Shown one piece after another: positions 8,615-17,524 of a stretch of 64,000 nucleotides of DNA; position 1 is the first letter of the stretch; each line of letters starts with the position of its first letter. Below the pieces are notes generated by a model. The model saw nothing but the letters and a program-made list of their open reading frames with translations. It was not told where the DNA came from and did no database searches. This stretch comes from Chitinophaga varians. Lineage in GTDB: Bacteria; Bacteroidota; Bacteroidia; Chitinophagales; Chitinophagaceae. The position numbers and the translations under genes are program-made. The DNA is taken from contig NZ_JACVFB010000005.1 in the NCBI RefSeq assembly GCF_014529945.1, forward strand, positions 62,001 to 126,000, given 5' to 3'.

Positions 8615-9013
8615 ATGGAAGCCCATCCTTTAAGAAGCATGGTTTTAAGTGCGGCATTTGCGGCAATGATCAGTAGTGGCGTAATTTCACTGTTATGGTT
8701 CGAGACGATTGTATTGTCTGAGGCTGTCCGCAACAGTAATTTGGGTCATGTATTGATCGGTTTTTGCGTTATCTGTATGGCACTGTCTACTGTCACTATC
8801 TTTTTAAACAACTTAGCTGTTGTCAGGAACAATGTTATCCTGTCTTTGTTGTCCTTTTTTCTGCTGCCGCTCCTGGTAGCTGTCAGCTTTTGTATAACTG
8901 TTTTTGACGGAACTGAACTAGTCTTGTTTTTTTTGATGATCGCGTCTTTTAACCTGCCATTGGCATTTTATTTTGTACGCTACCGCAGGCTGCTGACCAT
9001 CCTGGACGCCTGA
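8615..9013 (+). CDS. Four-helix membrane protein, unknown function
   Basis: 132 residues composed mainly of four hydrophobic segments (about 9-30, 42-64, 72-95 and 98-118), with a short N-terminus and a basic C-terminal end (RYRRLL) that is probably cytoplasmic. No family is recognised. It stands alone between the WxPGxW gene and the convergent macro-domain gene. Confidence 0.6.
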   Translation: MEAHPLRSMVLSAAFAAMISSGVISLLWFETIVLSEAVRNSNLGHVLIGFCVICMALSTVTIFLNNLAVVRNNVILSLLSFFLLPLLVAVSFCITVFDGTELVLFFLMIASFNLPLAFYFVRYRRLLTILDA

Positions 9014-9084
9014 CATCCAGCGTATAGGCTGCACAGTTATATATTTTGGAAATCCGCGCCGGTCGGCACTTCCGGTGCATGGCA

Positions 9085-9684
9085 TCAGTGTGTCCAGATC
9101 ATTCCCTGCGGGTTGATGTTCCAGTGATATTTCTGGGCTTCTGCGAAGTTCAGGAAGTCTTGTTTTTTTCCGAGTACAATTTCTTCGAAAGCGGTGAACA
9201 TTTGGCGGGCGCAGATAATGGGCTGCATTCGGCCTACCCCCGTGCATAAACCGGGAATGGCCACTGACTGAATCTCCGGATGCCGGTTGGCATGCAGTAA
9301 GATCGCTTTCATGGCGAGGTAGGCATTGATCGACGTATCAATGTTAAAGTTGGTGGGGATACGCATGGTAGGCGCCGAAATCAGCCATGGAATGTCGGGG
9401 TCGCCGGTTTCCAGTGTGAGCGCAGTGCCGATCAGCAGTTCTCCTTCGGGCAGCTGTTTGATTTGTTGTTGGAGCCGCTTTTCGAGGTCCCAGCCGAGTC
9501 TTTCCGAGATGGCATAGTCCAGCGAACCATCCATAAAACCAAAAGAGTTAGCGGGACTTACAAGGGCGTCTACTTTCAGCCGGGTGATGTCTCCTTCGGT
9601 AATGTTCACCTCCGGGATATCGGCGAAAAATTCCTGCCAGGCCGTAATGAGCTTGGGATTAGTGTCGGCAAGTATATATTTCAT
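9085..9684 (-). CDS. Macro-domain protein (ADP-ribose binding)
   Basis: 199 residues forming a single macro domain. The N-terminal signature ALVSPANSFGFMDGSLD matches the ADP-ribose binding loop, and the second loop is IPGLCTGVGRMQP. Macro domains bind or remove ADP-ribose from proteins or small molecules. The gene starts 9 bases after the ChaA stop on the same strand and is probably co-transcribed with it. Most of the protein is the domain itself, so it is a stand-alone hydrolase or reader rather than part of a toxin fusion. Confidence 0.85.
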   Translation of the reverse strand: MKYILADTNPKLITAWQEFFADIPEVNITEGDITRLKVDALVSPANSFGFMDGSLDYAISERLGWDLEKRLQQQIKQLPEGELLIGTALTLETGDPDIPWLISAPTMRIPTNFNIDTSINAYLAMKAILLHANRHPEIQSVAIPGLCTGVGRMQPIICARQMFTAFEEIVLGKKQDFLNFAEAQKYHWNINPQGMIWTH

Positions 9685-9693
9685 GGTATAAAA

Positions 9694-10791
9694 TTACGGT
9701 ACAACGGTCGTAAACAGATAAGTGGCCAGGATCACCAGCAGCACAATGCCCTGTAGGATATTGGTGCGGCCGGCATTAAAGGAAATACTGATTGTAAACA
9801 GGGATAATATCAGCAACAACGACGATTTGGTGTCTATGCCCAGGGTGACACTGAAGCCGGCAAAGACGGTCACGATAGCCACTGCCGGGATGGTAAGCCC
9901 GATACTGGCCAGCGCAGAACCCAGCGCCAGGTTCAGACTTGTCTGCAGCCGGTTGCGTCGTGCCGCCCGTATGGCGGCCAGCCCTTCCGGTAACAGGATC
10001 ACTGCCGCAATGATAATACCCACCAGGCTTTTAGGCGCTCCCATGCTGATCACCATCGACTCGATCGTGGGCGATAGTTTTTTGGACAGCATGACTACCA
10101 ATACCAGCGCTATTAGCAGGAACAACATGCTGATGGTGGTGGTCAGGTTGTTGGGCGGTGCGGAATGTGTTTCCCCCTCATCTTCCGGCAGGAAATAATC
10201 CCGATGGCGGCCTGTTTGTACGGATACAAAGCCACCATACAGGACGAGGGAAATAATTGCCACAAACAGCAGCTGACTATTGGAATACACCGGTCCGGGG
10301 GTAGTGGTGGTATAATTGGGCAGTACCAATGTTAGTATAGAGATGGCCGTTAGGGTGGTAAGAGCCGCGTTGGTGCCTTGTTTGATAAACACTTGTTCTT
10401 TGTAGCGATAGCCGCCAAGGAGCAGACAGAGGCCGATAATGCCGGTCAGCAGGATCATGATGGCGGCAAATACGGTGTCTCTGGCCAGCGTGGAGCCTTC
10501 GGCCCCTTCACTCAGCATCAGGGAAACGATCAGCGATACTTCAATGACGGTAATAGCCAACGCCAGAATGAGCGTGCCATAAGGCTCTCCCACGCGGTGG
10601 GCCACTACTTCGGCATGGTGCACGGCAGACAATACGATACTGATCAGCGACACCGCCATCAGCACGGAGAAAAACGGATTGTCCATGCCGCCGGCCAGCA
10701 TCAGGATGACAAGTCCGATCAATGGGCTGACGAGGCTCCAGATGGGTAAGGCGATATTCCAGCGTTTGTATAGAATGTGTTTGTATGGCAT
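9694..10791 (-). CDS. chaA: Calcium/cation:proton antiporter, ChaA type
   Basis: 365 residues from the ATG at 10791, close to the E. coli ChaA length. A 38-residue upstream extension in the same frame is hydrophobic without a signal-like design and is rejected. Two homologous halves of membrane helices carry the alpha-repeat motifs: AVHHAEVVAHRVGEPYGTL followed by a helix TVIEVSLIVS, and later GIIIAAVILLPEGLAAIRAA. An acidic loop (EDEGETHS) joins the halves. It exchanges Ca2+ or Na+/K+ for protons at the inner membrane. It is divergent from the AraC gene (94 bases between) and leads the macro-domain gene. Confidence 0.88.
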   Translation of the reverse strand: MPYKHILYKRWNIALPIWSLVSPLIGLVILMLAGGMDNPFFSVLMAVSLISIVLSAVHHAEVVAHRVGEPYGTLILALAITVIEVSLIVSLMLSEGAEGSTLARDTVFAAIMILLTGIIGLCLLLGGYRYKEQVFIKQGTNAALTTLTAISILTLVLPNYTTTTPGPVYSNSQLLFVAIISLVLYGGFVSVQTGRHRDYFLPEDEGETHSAPPNNLTTTISMLFLLIALVLVVMLSKKLSPTIESMVISMGAPKSLVGIIIAAVILLPEGLAAIRAARRNRLQTSLNLALGSALASIGLTIPAVAIVTVFAGFSVTLGIDTKSSLLLILSLFTISISFNAGRTNILQGIVLLVILATYLFTTVVP

Positions 10792-10885
10792 ATACGTAAT
10801 TACAAAAAAATATTTAATTAGTTCATAAAAAATGCCATTCCACAGCTGACAGATAAAGTTTAACTTACAGCACACATGCTGAAAA

Positions 10886-11659
10886 ATGAGAACGCAACTG
10901 ATCACACCGCTTCCTGCGTTGGCCCATTATGTAAGCCACATCATGGTGCTGGAAAGTGAGCACCTGCCTTTCGGCACCACCCTGCCGCTGATCGCCAAGG
11001 GGTGCCCCAGCGTTGTTTTTCAGCTGACAGCCAGTCATCTTCCTGTAGACCATCTTGTACTATACGGACAGAACATACGGCCCATCTTATTGCCCGTATC
11101 CGGGCCCACCATGCTGATCGCGTATTTTCTGTATCCGCATACGCTGAAAGCCTTGTTTGGCTGGAGCGCAAAGGAACTAACAGATCTGAGTGTGGATATC
11201 AGCCTGTCTGAACCTGCTCGTGGCATGCGTTTAAAGGAACAGCTGCTGAATGCGCCATCGCCGGCACAGCGACTGACATTAATGAACGACTATTTCTTAC
11301 AGTTGGTATCCCCTCGTAAACCGGACCTCAGTCAGCCTGTCCTTTTTGCTACGCAGATGATACAGCAGCATAGCGGAGCACTGCCTATGCTGAAAGTGCA
11401 GCAGGAGCTATATGTGACGGAGCGTACTTTGCAACGTATGTTCGAGATGCATGTGGGCGTGTCGCCTAAAACATATGGCCGCATTTGTCAGTTTGATGCC
11501 GCGTTGCGGCAATTGAGCGCCAACGGCTTTACAGACATGGCCGGTGTAGCCTTCCAGCACGGCTATGCAGATCAGAGCCATCTGATACGGGCGTTCCGGG
11601 ATTTTACCGGCCTGACGCCGCTGGAATACCTGAAAGCGGCCACAGACTTCCCCTCCTGA
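10886..11659 (+). CDS. AraC-family transcriptional regulator (DUF6597 type)
   Basis: 257 residues. The N-terminal half (1-130) resembles the DUF6597 sensor domain of Bacteroidota AraC proteins (HLPFGTTLPLIAKGCPSVVFQ). The C-terminal half has two helix-turn-helix units: LYVTERTLQRMFEMHVGVSPKTYGR region and VAFQHGYADQSHLIRAFRDF followed by TGLTPLEYL. It is transcribed away from chaA, with promoters facing in a 94-base gap, so chaA and the macro gene are possible targets, although nothing in the sequence proves this. Confidence 0.85.
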   Translation: MRTQLITPLPALAHYVSHIMVLESEHLPFGTTLPLIAKGCPSVVFQLTASHLPVDHLVLYGQNIRPILLPVSGPTMLIAYFLYPHTLKALFGWSAKELTDLSVDISLSEPARGMRLKEQLLNAPSPAQRLTLMNDYFLQLVSPRKPDLSQPVLFATQMIQQHSGALPMLKVQQELYVTERTLQRMFEMHVGVSPKTYGRICQFDAALRQLSANGFTDMAGVAFQHGYADQSHLIRAFRDFTGLTPLEYLKAATDFPS

Positions 11660-11724
11660 AGATTGTCGGGTTTGTTCTATACCACGGACTACCGCCGTCG
11701 TTACTTTGTATAAAAAAACAACGT

Positions 11725-12273
11725 ATGAGAAAGTTAATCGTTTCTACCTGGCTGACACTGGATGGTATCTTTGATGCGGAAAGCATGGGACAGTGGTTTA
11801 ACCCTTACGACAGCCAGGCAAGGCAAGACATTATCCGCGAAGGTATTCTCTCGGCAGACGCCATTGTTTTCGGGCGTAAAACCTACGAAATGCTGGCCCC
11901 TTACTGGTCTTCCTTAAAAAATAATGAAATGGGCGTTGCCGCCAAACTGAACAGCGTAGAGAAATATGTGGTGTCTACTACCCTGAAAGAAGCCACCTGG
12001 GAGCACTCCACGATCATCCGGGATAATATTGAACAGGAAATAGCCCGGCTGAAGCAGCAACCGGGCAAAGAAATACAGATAGAAGGCAGCGCGGCGCTGG
12101 TCCAATCACTGACAAAGGCCGGGCTGATCGATGAATACCAGTTCCTCGTGCATCCGGTGATGATGGGCGGCGGCAAACGTTTCTTCGGAGAGGGTGTGCA
12201 GGCAGGCTTACAGCTCACCAACAGCCGCCAGCTGGATAAGGGGGTGATGTGGCTCTGTTATCAGCCGGCGTAA
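11725..12273 (+). CDS. Dihydrofolate reductase-family protein (RibD C-terminal type)
   Basis: 182 residues. The start MRKLIVSTWLTLDGIFD, the motif VFGRKTYEMLAPYW and the C-terminal EGSAALVQSLTKAGLIDEYQFLVHPVMMGGGKRFF match the RibD_C/YyaP branch of the DHFR fold, which binds NADPH. The members are usually of unknown substrate and are not the essential folate enzyme. A -7-like TTACTTTG lies about 18 bases before the ATG. It converges on and overlaps by 13 bases with a second member of the same family on the other strand. Confidence 0.85.
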   Translation: MRKLIVSTWLTLDGIFDAESMGQWFNPYDSQARQDIIREGILSADAIVFGRKTYEMLAPYWSSLKNNEMGVAAKLNSVEKYVVSTTLKEATWEHSTIIRDNIEQEIARLKQQPGKEIQIEGSAALVQSLTKAGLIDEYQFLVHPVMMGGGKRFFGEGVQAGLQLTNSRQLDKGVMWLCYQPA

Positions 12274-12851
12274 CGGTACTGTAATACCACCATGCCGGAG
12301 CCATAAGCAGTGGCCTTGACTAATGACAGTCCCAGGATACCCTGCACCTTGTCGAATATGGGCATTCCCCTCCCGATAGCAGCGGGATTGATGATGAGGT
12401 GATACTCGTCGATCAGCCCCGCTGCTATCAGCGCGGATACGAAAGATACGCCGCCAAATACGATCAGGTTTTTGCCGGGTTGTTTTTTCAGCGCTTTCAC
12501 TTCTTCTATAAGATCGCCTTTGGCCAGTACAGTGTTGGGCCAGTTGGACTGTGTCAACGTATGCGTAAACACCACTTTCCGTGCATCCCTGATATGCCCG
12601 GCAAATACGGATTGCGGATTAGCGGTATTAGTTGCCATCTTTTCCCAGTGGCCGATGAAACCTTCTTCGGCCATTTTTCTGCTTAACAGTATTTCGTCTG
12701 CTGATGCTATCAGCTCAGTATGATAAGCCTGCAGGGCCGGGTCCCAGGTCCAGTCGTCTCCGTAACTCCATACCATCCAGCTGCCGCTCCCATTGGCCGC
12801 CGCTGCAAAGCCGTCGATAGACAGCTGCATCTCCAGTATCAGTTTTCTCAT
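12261..12851 (-). CDS. Second dihydrofolate reductase-family protein
   Basis: 196 residues from the ATG at 12851; a start at 12884 would add 11 unrelated residues. It starts MRKLILEMQLSIDGFAAA and has the family's EILLSRKMAEEGF and FGGVSFVSALIAAGLIDEYHLIINP segments. It differs from its convergent neighbour in an inserted N-terminal loop (NGSGSWMVWSYGDDW). Both are RibD_C-like NADPH-dependent reductases by fold; the substrate is unknown. The 3' ends of the two genes overlap by 13 bases. Confidence 0.85.
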   Translation of the reverse strand: MRKLILEMQLSIDGFAAAANGSGSWMVWSYGDDWTWDPALQAYHTELIASADEILLSRKMAEEGFIGHWEKMATNTANPQSVFAGHIRDARKVVFTHTLTQSNWPNTVLAKGDLIEEVKALKKQPGKNLIVFGGVSFVSALIAAGLIDEYHLIINPAAIGRGMPIFDKVQGILGLSLVKATAYGSGMVVLQYRYAG

Positions 12852-13109
12852 GAAAGTTTTATTTTTCAACAAACCTACCCTCATTTTTTTAATGGGAGCA
12901 GGGGTGATTGAGACAAATTAGTGGTGAAAAGAGACAACGTGCGAATGATAATTGTTTTATCGTTAGCTTTATAGTAAATAATGTCACATGATACCCCGGG
13001 ACAACAAGCCGTTGCTATGCCGTATGCTTTTATGAGAATCATGTCTTCGTAAATAATAATTATGATTGTTTAATAAAAAAAACGCTATCCAACTCAAAAT
13101 CGATTGCTT

Positions 13110-13396
13110 ATGGAAAAATTACAACGGGAAATCCGGTTGTTAAAAGTGTATTCACTTGTGCTCACCACCGTATTAATCGCCTTCTTTTTGATGGCTTTCC
13201 GCCATGATTTCGGTAAACAACGTTTTCAGGAGATCGATGTGGAAAGGAAGGTGGCTGGGGCACTGAAAGGCTCTTTGTAGGAAGGACTTTCGATGAAGAA
13301 GTCGGTTTGTCCGCGATACCAAAGGTAGCGTCAGGATTAAAAAACCAGACTAAAATAGAAACCTTTGATGAAAAAGGAAATTTGATCACTCAATAA
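13110..13396 (+). pseudogene. Decayed tandem copy of the gene at 13409
   Basis: The first 45 codons (MEKLQREIRLLKVYSLVLTT and onward to FGKQRFQEIDVER) closely match the next gene, then about 390 bases are missing and the sequence resumes at its 3' part (GGCACTGAAAGGCTCTTTGTAGG), now out of frame and stopped at once. Smaller deletions occur in the RIKIYVDKQNQ region, after which the last codons (NQTKIETFDEKGN) and the TAA are recognisable. Even the short leader (AACGCTA before the ATG) is shared. This is a tandem duplication that has lost its middle. Confidence 0.85.
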
Positions 13397-13408
13397 TCTA
13401 AACGCTAC

Positions 13409-14119
13409 ATGGAAAAATTACAACGGGAAGTTCGTTTTTTAAAAGCCTATGCTCTTATTCTCACCACTGTACTGATAGCCTTCTTCTTCATGGCTTTCCG
13501 CACTGATTTTGGTAAACAACGTTTTCAGGAAATAGATGTGGAAAGAATCAACGTAGTAGAAAAAGACGGTACCCTGAAAATGGTGATCGCTAATAGTGAA
13601 AGGCAACACCCGGGACTGATAGAAGGTAAAGAAATACCCGCAAGGGAGCGGTCGGCCGGGCTTATCTTCTTCAACAGCGCGGGCGACGAATGCGGTGGAC
13701 TGGTATATGATGCCACCAAAAAAGATGGCGCCGGCATGGTGTATTCTGTGGACCAATACCGCAACGACCAGATCATGCAGCTGCAATATGCGCAGGAGCT
13801 GGACGGCAGCAATGCCCGCTCCTACGGCCTGAAAATCTGGGACCGCCCGGATGACTTTACCGGTGCGCGTTTTATGAAAATAATAGATTCTCTGAAGGCC
13901 CTGAAGAATGAAAAAATATATGAAGAAGTAACGAACCGACTGGCGTCAGAAGGGAAGTTAGGCACCGAAAGACTCTTCGTAGGCCGCACCTGGAAAGATG
14001 AAGTGGGCTTGTTCATCCGTGATCAAAAAGGAAAAGTAAGGATCAAAATTTATGTGGATAAACAAAACCAGACGAAGATAGAGACCTTCGACGAGGAGGG
14101 AAAACCGATCAGTAAATAA
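13409..14119 (+). CDS. Membrane-anchored protein of unknown function
   Basis: 236 residues. A basic N-terminus (MEKLQREVRFLKAY) and one hydrophobic helix (about 14-31) form a signal anchor without a cleavage site. The rest is soluble: a beta-rich stretch with NVVEKDGTLKMVIANSE, LIFFNSAGDECGGLVYD and a C-terminal repeat-like GLFIRDQKGKVRIKIYVD. The pattern of repeated short beta units each near a KDG or QKG turn suggests a beta sheet domain. No family function is known to me. A degenerate tandem copy lies just upstream and a bidirectional terminator follows. Confidence 0.7.
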   Translation: MEKLQREVRFLKAYALILTTVLIAFFFMAFRTDFGKQRFQEIDVERINVVEKDGTLKMVIANSERQHPGLIEGKEIPARERSAGLIFFNSAGDECGGLVYDATKKDGAGMVYSVDQYRNDQIMQLQYAQELDGSNARSYGLKIWDRPDDFTGARFMKIIDSLKALKNEKIYEEVTNRLASEGKLGTERLFVGRTWKDEVGLFIRDQKGKVRIKIYVDKQNQTKIETFDEEGKPISK

Positions 14120-14125
14120 TCATAG

Positions 14126-14152
14126 AAGAGCCGCTCTTATAAAGCGGCTCTT
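14126..14152. terminator. Terminator shared by convergent genes
   Basis: A 10-bp perfect stem (AAGAGCCGCT with AGCGGCTCTT), loop CTTATAA, followed on the plus strand by a short T run. It lies between the convergent genes ending at 14119 and 14153 and can serve both. Confidence 0.8.
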
Positions 14153-14869
14153 TTATTTGTATATTTTTTCGACGCTTAAAAAGCATCCGGAACAGATGGC
14201 CAGCGTGGAATTACGCTTTTTGATATGGCTGATCAGCCGCTTAACTGGCGCAGGTATCGCGTAATTCTTTTCTTTAAGCATATAAAAGCCAGCTACACCG
14301 AAGGCCTGCGTTTCACAATTAAAGCTCCGGAGCATGTCTGTCAATGCTGCTGTATTTTTTTCTTCCACAAGCCGTTTCGTGTATTTGCCTCCCTCGGTCT
14401 TTTGCATTCCTTCCCCGCAATAAAACGCATAGAATTCCTGCGTCGATAGCTCCGCAAAAAGCTCGTCTGCCGATTTGGATGATTGATAAAATTTATTCCG
14501 CTGATGCAGATAATCGTTTAATCGTGAAGTGTCATAGTTCCTGAAACATATAGCACTATCCGGGCCTGTGATGCAGGAAAGTACAATGGTGTCATTTTTT
14601 GTTAACACGTCTATGCAGTAGCCCATTCTGAAAAATCCCGGCTGTAGCCTTATGTGTCGATGTGAAAAATCTACATCCCTATTTAGAAAAACTCTGCCTG
14701 ATATCAACTTGTTTAGTGTATCCAGTCTGTATTGTAACTGTTTGCAGGAAGTTTCTGTATGAAGGATATGTTTAACAGGTTCAATGGCCGACTGGATTTC
14801 CTGCTTTTCCTGTGAGAAAAGTGAGAAGCTGGCAAAGAGATAACATATGGTGATAAGGACCTTCTTCAT
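14153..14869 (-). CDS. Exported protein of unknown function
   Basis: 238 residues from the ATG at 14869, where a signal peptide begins (MKKVLITICYLFASFSLFSQ); the frame is open 32 codons further upstream but that part overlaps the divergent promoter. The mature protein is mixed alpha/beta with several cysteines (TETSCKQLQY, FNCETQAF, CSGCFLS) and no recognised domain. It is divergent from the WG-repeat gene and ends against the shared terminator. Confidence 0.65.
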   Translation of the reverse strand: MKKVLITICYLFASFSLFSQEKQEIQSAIEPVKHILHTETSCKQLQYRLDTLNKLISGRVFLNRDVDFSHRHIRLQPGFFRMGYCIDVLTKNDTIVLSCITGPDSAICFRNYDTSRLNDYLHQRNKFYQSSKSADELFAELSTQEFYAFYCGEGMQKTEGGKYTKRLVEEKNTAALTDMLRSFNCETQAFGVAGFYMLKEKNYAIPAPVKRLISHIKKRNSTLAICSGCFLSVEKIYK

Positions 14870-14945
14870 AAAGACTTTCGTATAGTCTATGAAGGTAGTT
14901 AATATTGCTAAATTATAGCCCTTTCTCACTCTGTCTGGATTTTTG

Positions 14946-14953
14946 TATACTTG
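14946..14953 (+). promoter_or_regulatory. -7 box (TATACTTG) before the WG-repeat gene
   Basis: Five of six fixed positions of TAnnTTTG match; it lies 20 bases before the ATG at 14974 in the gap between divergent genes. Confidence 0.4.
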
Positions 14954-14973
14954 CGGACAGAACATTGTTGATT

Positions 14974-16752
14974 ATGACCCGCAGTATGTACTTATGTAAC
15001 CTGGACCATGTCCCGGCAACGATACAGGAAAAATATCTCCCATTGTCAGCTACGGAAATTGTTTATGCTTATACCCCGATGATGCGTTGGGAGAATGAAT
15101 TCCCACTGTTGTTCCATCCGCTGTTTGCTGATGATATCGCTGTTGCCCCACCGGCCGATTATGGTACCGGGGGCGGTCTGTATGCCCTGGCGGAAAATGG
15201 AATTACCGCACTGCGTGTATTGTATGATTTTATTCAGACACACCAGTCCACGCTGCTGGATGACCCTACAGCTTTCCAGGTAGCCAGGGAGAAGCTTTTC
15301 CGGTACCTCGACGAAAGAATGAAACAAAGATTCTTCCGCCTGGCTCCCTGGGGAGAAGCAGTGGACGACGCACTGCCTGTAGATGGACATCTGTCCGAGG
15401 CGGTAGTATTGAAAGGCAGCATCGAAGCGAACAATGCCATCATCGTTCGGGCAATAGCAGCCAATGATCCGTCGCTGTTGAATGAATGCCCATTTTTAGG
15501 CGAACGGACTTTCCGGCAATATCTGAATGAACGGGTATATGATTATGGCTGGGCATTGATCAGATCATCCGTCAACCCTTTTATACTGGACGTTTTTAGT
15601 GAAAACGGACTAAAAGGAATGAAGGATACGCTGGGCGAGGTAATAGTGCCGGCGGAGTATGATACGATCGGTGAGTTTTTTATGACGGAAGCGCTGGCCG
15701 TCGTTTCGAAGCAGGGTAAATGGGGATATATGAATCGTCGCGGTGTGGAGGTGGTGCCTTGTGTCTACGATCGCGCTGATGATTTTGAATATGCTTATGG
15801 TACGGTTACCCTGGATGGTAAGTTTGGTGTGGTAGATCAAAACGGACAAACAATTATTCCAACGGTGTATGATGATGGTCACCTGCTGGACCATGATTTG
15901 TTTGCAGTGAAACAAGGAGATGAATGGGCTATCCTGGATGCTTCCGGCGAAGTGCTGTTACCGTTTCAACCTGCCGGCGATATCATCGCTATCCGCGACA
16001 CGGAAGGACGCAGTTATTTTCAGGTGGAAAAGGAGCATGGGGAAAAACTGTTTTTTACGCATCGGATGAAACCGTTGCCGGTGGAGGTGACTGATAAGGT
16101 AACGGTTGCGGAGGAATATTATATCGTTACCCGCGGAGAGACCACCGCCTTGCTGGACGCCGGGGGCGAAACGTTACTGCCTTTTGCGCAACAAAGGTTC
16201 CACTGGATGCATGAACTCTCCGCTTTTGCCGTAACTGTTGCGAGAAAGACGGGCCTTTATGCTCCGAAGCATGGCTGGTTAACAGACACGGTTTACAGCA
16301 ATATAGCATCGTTGTATACCCCGGAACACAGTGAGCGGTATGCAGTAGTCTACCATGGCATGAAAGCAGGGTTGCTCGCCGTGAAAGAGCAACCCCACTG
16401 GGTCCTTCCGGTGGCATATTCCCGTTGCTGTTATCTGAAAAAAGGTTTCATCGGCTATAGTACTGCTGAGACCAGTTGGGGCATAGTGCGTGCAGACGGA
16501 ACAATTGTTACAGATACTATTTTTGAATACCTGGATGGGAAAATGGGGAATATTCCCGACGGAGTGGCCATTGGTCTGAAAGATGGTGAGATGGTGACGA
16601 TCGCGGAAGACGGAACTACCACGCCTATGTCGCCGCAGGCGGTAGTGGCAGCACTGGAAGGTGTCACCAATATCGCATTGCTCAAAGTGCTCCGGGCCGC
16701 GAAGAAGGCCATTGCACCACACCAGGAACAACAAAACCCAAACAAAAGTTAA
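14974..16752 (+). CDS. WG-repeat protein, cytoplasmic
   Basis: 592 residues from the ATG at 14974; an in-frame start at 14905 would add 23 residues that overlap the promoter. There is no signal peptide. An N-terminal helical domain (about 1-200, with LDERMKQRFFRLAPWGEA) precedes repeated WG units: LGEVIVPAEYDTIGEF, KWGYMNRRGVEVVPCVYDR, KFGVVDQNGQTIIPTVYD, EWAILDASGEVLLPF and a further set to the C-terminus, including SWGIVRADGTIVTD. WG repeats form beta-propeller-like surfaces whose role is usually unknown. Its N-terminal domain is of a type I do not recognise. Confidence 0.8.
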   Translation: MTRSMYLCNLDHVPATIQEKYLPLSATEIVYAYTPMMRWENEFPLLFHPLFADDIAVAPPADYGTGGGLYALAENGITALRVLYDFIQTHQSTLLDDPTAFQVAREKLFRYLDERMKQRFFRLAPWGEAVDDALPVDGHLSEAVVLKGSIEANNAIIVRAIAANDPSLLNECPFLGERTFRQYLNERVYDYGWALIRSSVNPFILDVFSENGLKGMKDTLGEVIVPAEYDTIGEFFMTEALAVVSKQGKWGYMNRRGVEVVPCVYDRADDFEYAYGTVTLDGKFGVVDQNGQTIIPTVYDDGHLLDHDLFAVKQGDEWAILDASGEVLLPFQPAGDIIAIRDTEGRSYFQVEKEHGEKLFFTHRMKPLPVEVTDKVTVAEEYYIVTRGETTALLDAGGETLLPFAQQRFHWMHELSAFAVTVARKTGLYAPKHGWLTDTVYSNIASLYTPEHSERYAVVYHGMKAGLLAVKEQPHWVLPVAYSRCCYLKKGFIGYSTAETSWGIVRADGTIVTDTIFEYLDGKMGNIPDGVAIGLKDGEMVTIAEDGTTTPMSPQAVVAALEGVTNIALLKVLRAAKKAIAPHQEQQNPNKS

Positions 16753-16786
16753 TGTTTAGATAATATCGCTGCTATTTTTTTGCCCT

Positions 16787-16794
16787 TATGTTTG
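16787..16794 (+). promoter_or_regulatory. -7 box (TATGTTTG) before the ECF sigma gene
   Basis: An exact TAnnTTTG match 25 bases before the sigma factor ATG at 16820. Confidence 0.55.
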
Positions 16795-16819
16795 CGACTG
16801 GAAAAATTGGAAGGAACAT

Positions 16820-17416
16820 ATGAGCGAAGCTCTACACGACTTATCAGATTATTCACTGTTGGAACAATGCAGGCTTGATAATGTGAAGGCGTTTGAAGTG
16901 TTGTTCGACCGGTATTCCAGAAGGTTGTATAACTATGCCCTGAATTATCTCCAGGACAAAGGTATTGCGGAAGAAACAATGATGGACCTGATGCTGTGGG
17001 TTTGGGAGAAAAGACAACAGCTGGACCCGGACGTGCAACTGGCGCCGTATTTATTCCGTGCCATTAAAAACGCCGTTATCAAAGCCATGACGAAAAAGTC
17101 ACTGGCTATACTGCCTTTAGAGCAGGCCTATGACGATGAAACCCTGTTGACCCCGGCGGCAGACAATCTTATGAACTGTCATGAATTAACACAGGTGTAT
17201 CTCGATAAATTGGATGAGCTGAGCCCACAGCGGCAGCGGGTATTTAAGATGAGCCGACATGAACACCGCTCCCATGCTGAAATTGCCAAAGAACTGAACC
17301 TCTCTCTGTTTACCGTAAAAAATCATATTAAAGCTTCCCTGAGCCATTTCCGGTATCACCTGAAAGACTATACGGATGTTACCATGGTAGTCATATTTTA
17401 TTGGTGGATGCCCTGA
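16820..17416 (+). CDS. ECF RNA polymerase sigma factor
   Basis: 198 residues with sigma region 2 (about 20-90: KAFEVLFDRYSRRLYNYALNYLQD followed by a WVWEKRQQL segment) and region 4 (about 130-190: ELSPQRQRVFKMSRHEHRSHAEIAKELNLSLFTVKNHIKAS). Its C-terminal end MVVIFYWWMP is hydrophobic. It is followed by a FecR anti-sigma factor and a TonB receptor with an STN domain, the classic trans-envelope signalling set, so it should direct transcription of the receptor operon that starts at 18748. Bacteroidota ECF factors of this group recognise promoters not easily seen by eye. Confidence 0.92.
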   Translation: MSEALHDLSDYSLLEQCRLDNVKAFEVLFDRYSRRLYNYALNYLQDKGIAEETMMDLMLWVWEKRQQLDPDVQLAPYLFRAIKNAVIKAMTKKSLAILPLEQAYDDETLLTPAADNLMNCHELTQVYLDKLDELSPQRQRVFKMSRHEHRSHAEIAKELNLSLFTVKNHIKASLSHFRYHLKDYTDVTMVVIFYWWMP

Positions 17417-17524
17417 CATCACCCACCAATGTTATGTAATTGTTACCTGTACTACCTCCATTAGCCCCTCCTCTTTTTTTTCTGCCCTATATAAGTGAAC
17501 GGACCATCGTTCACCACAATCAAC

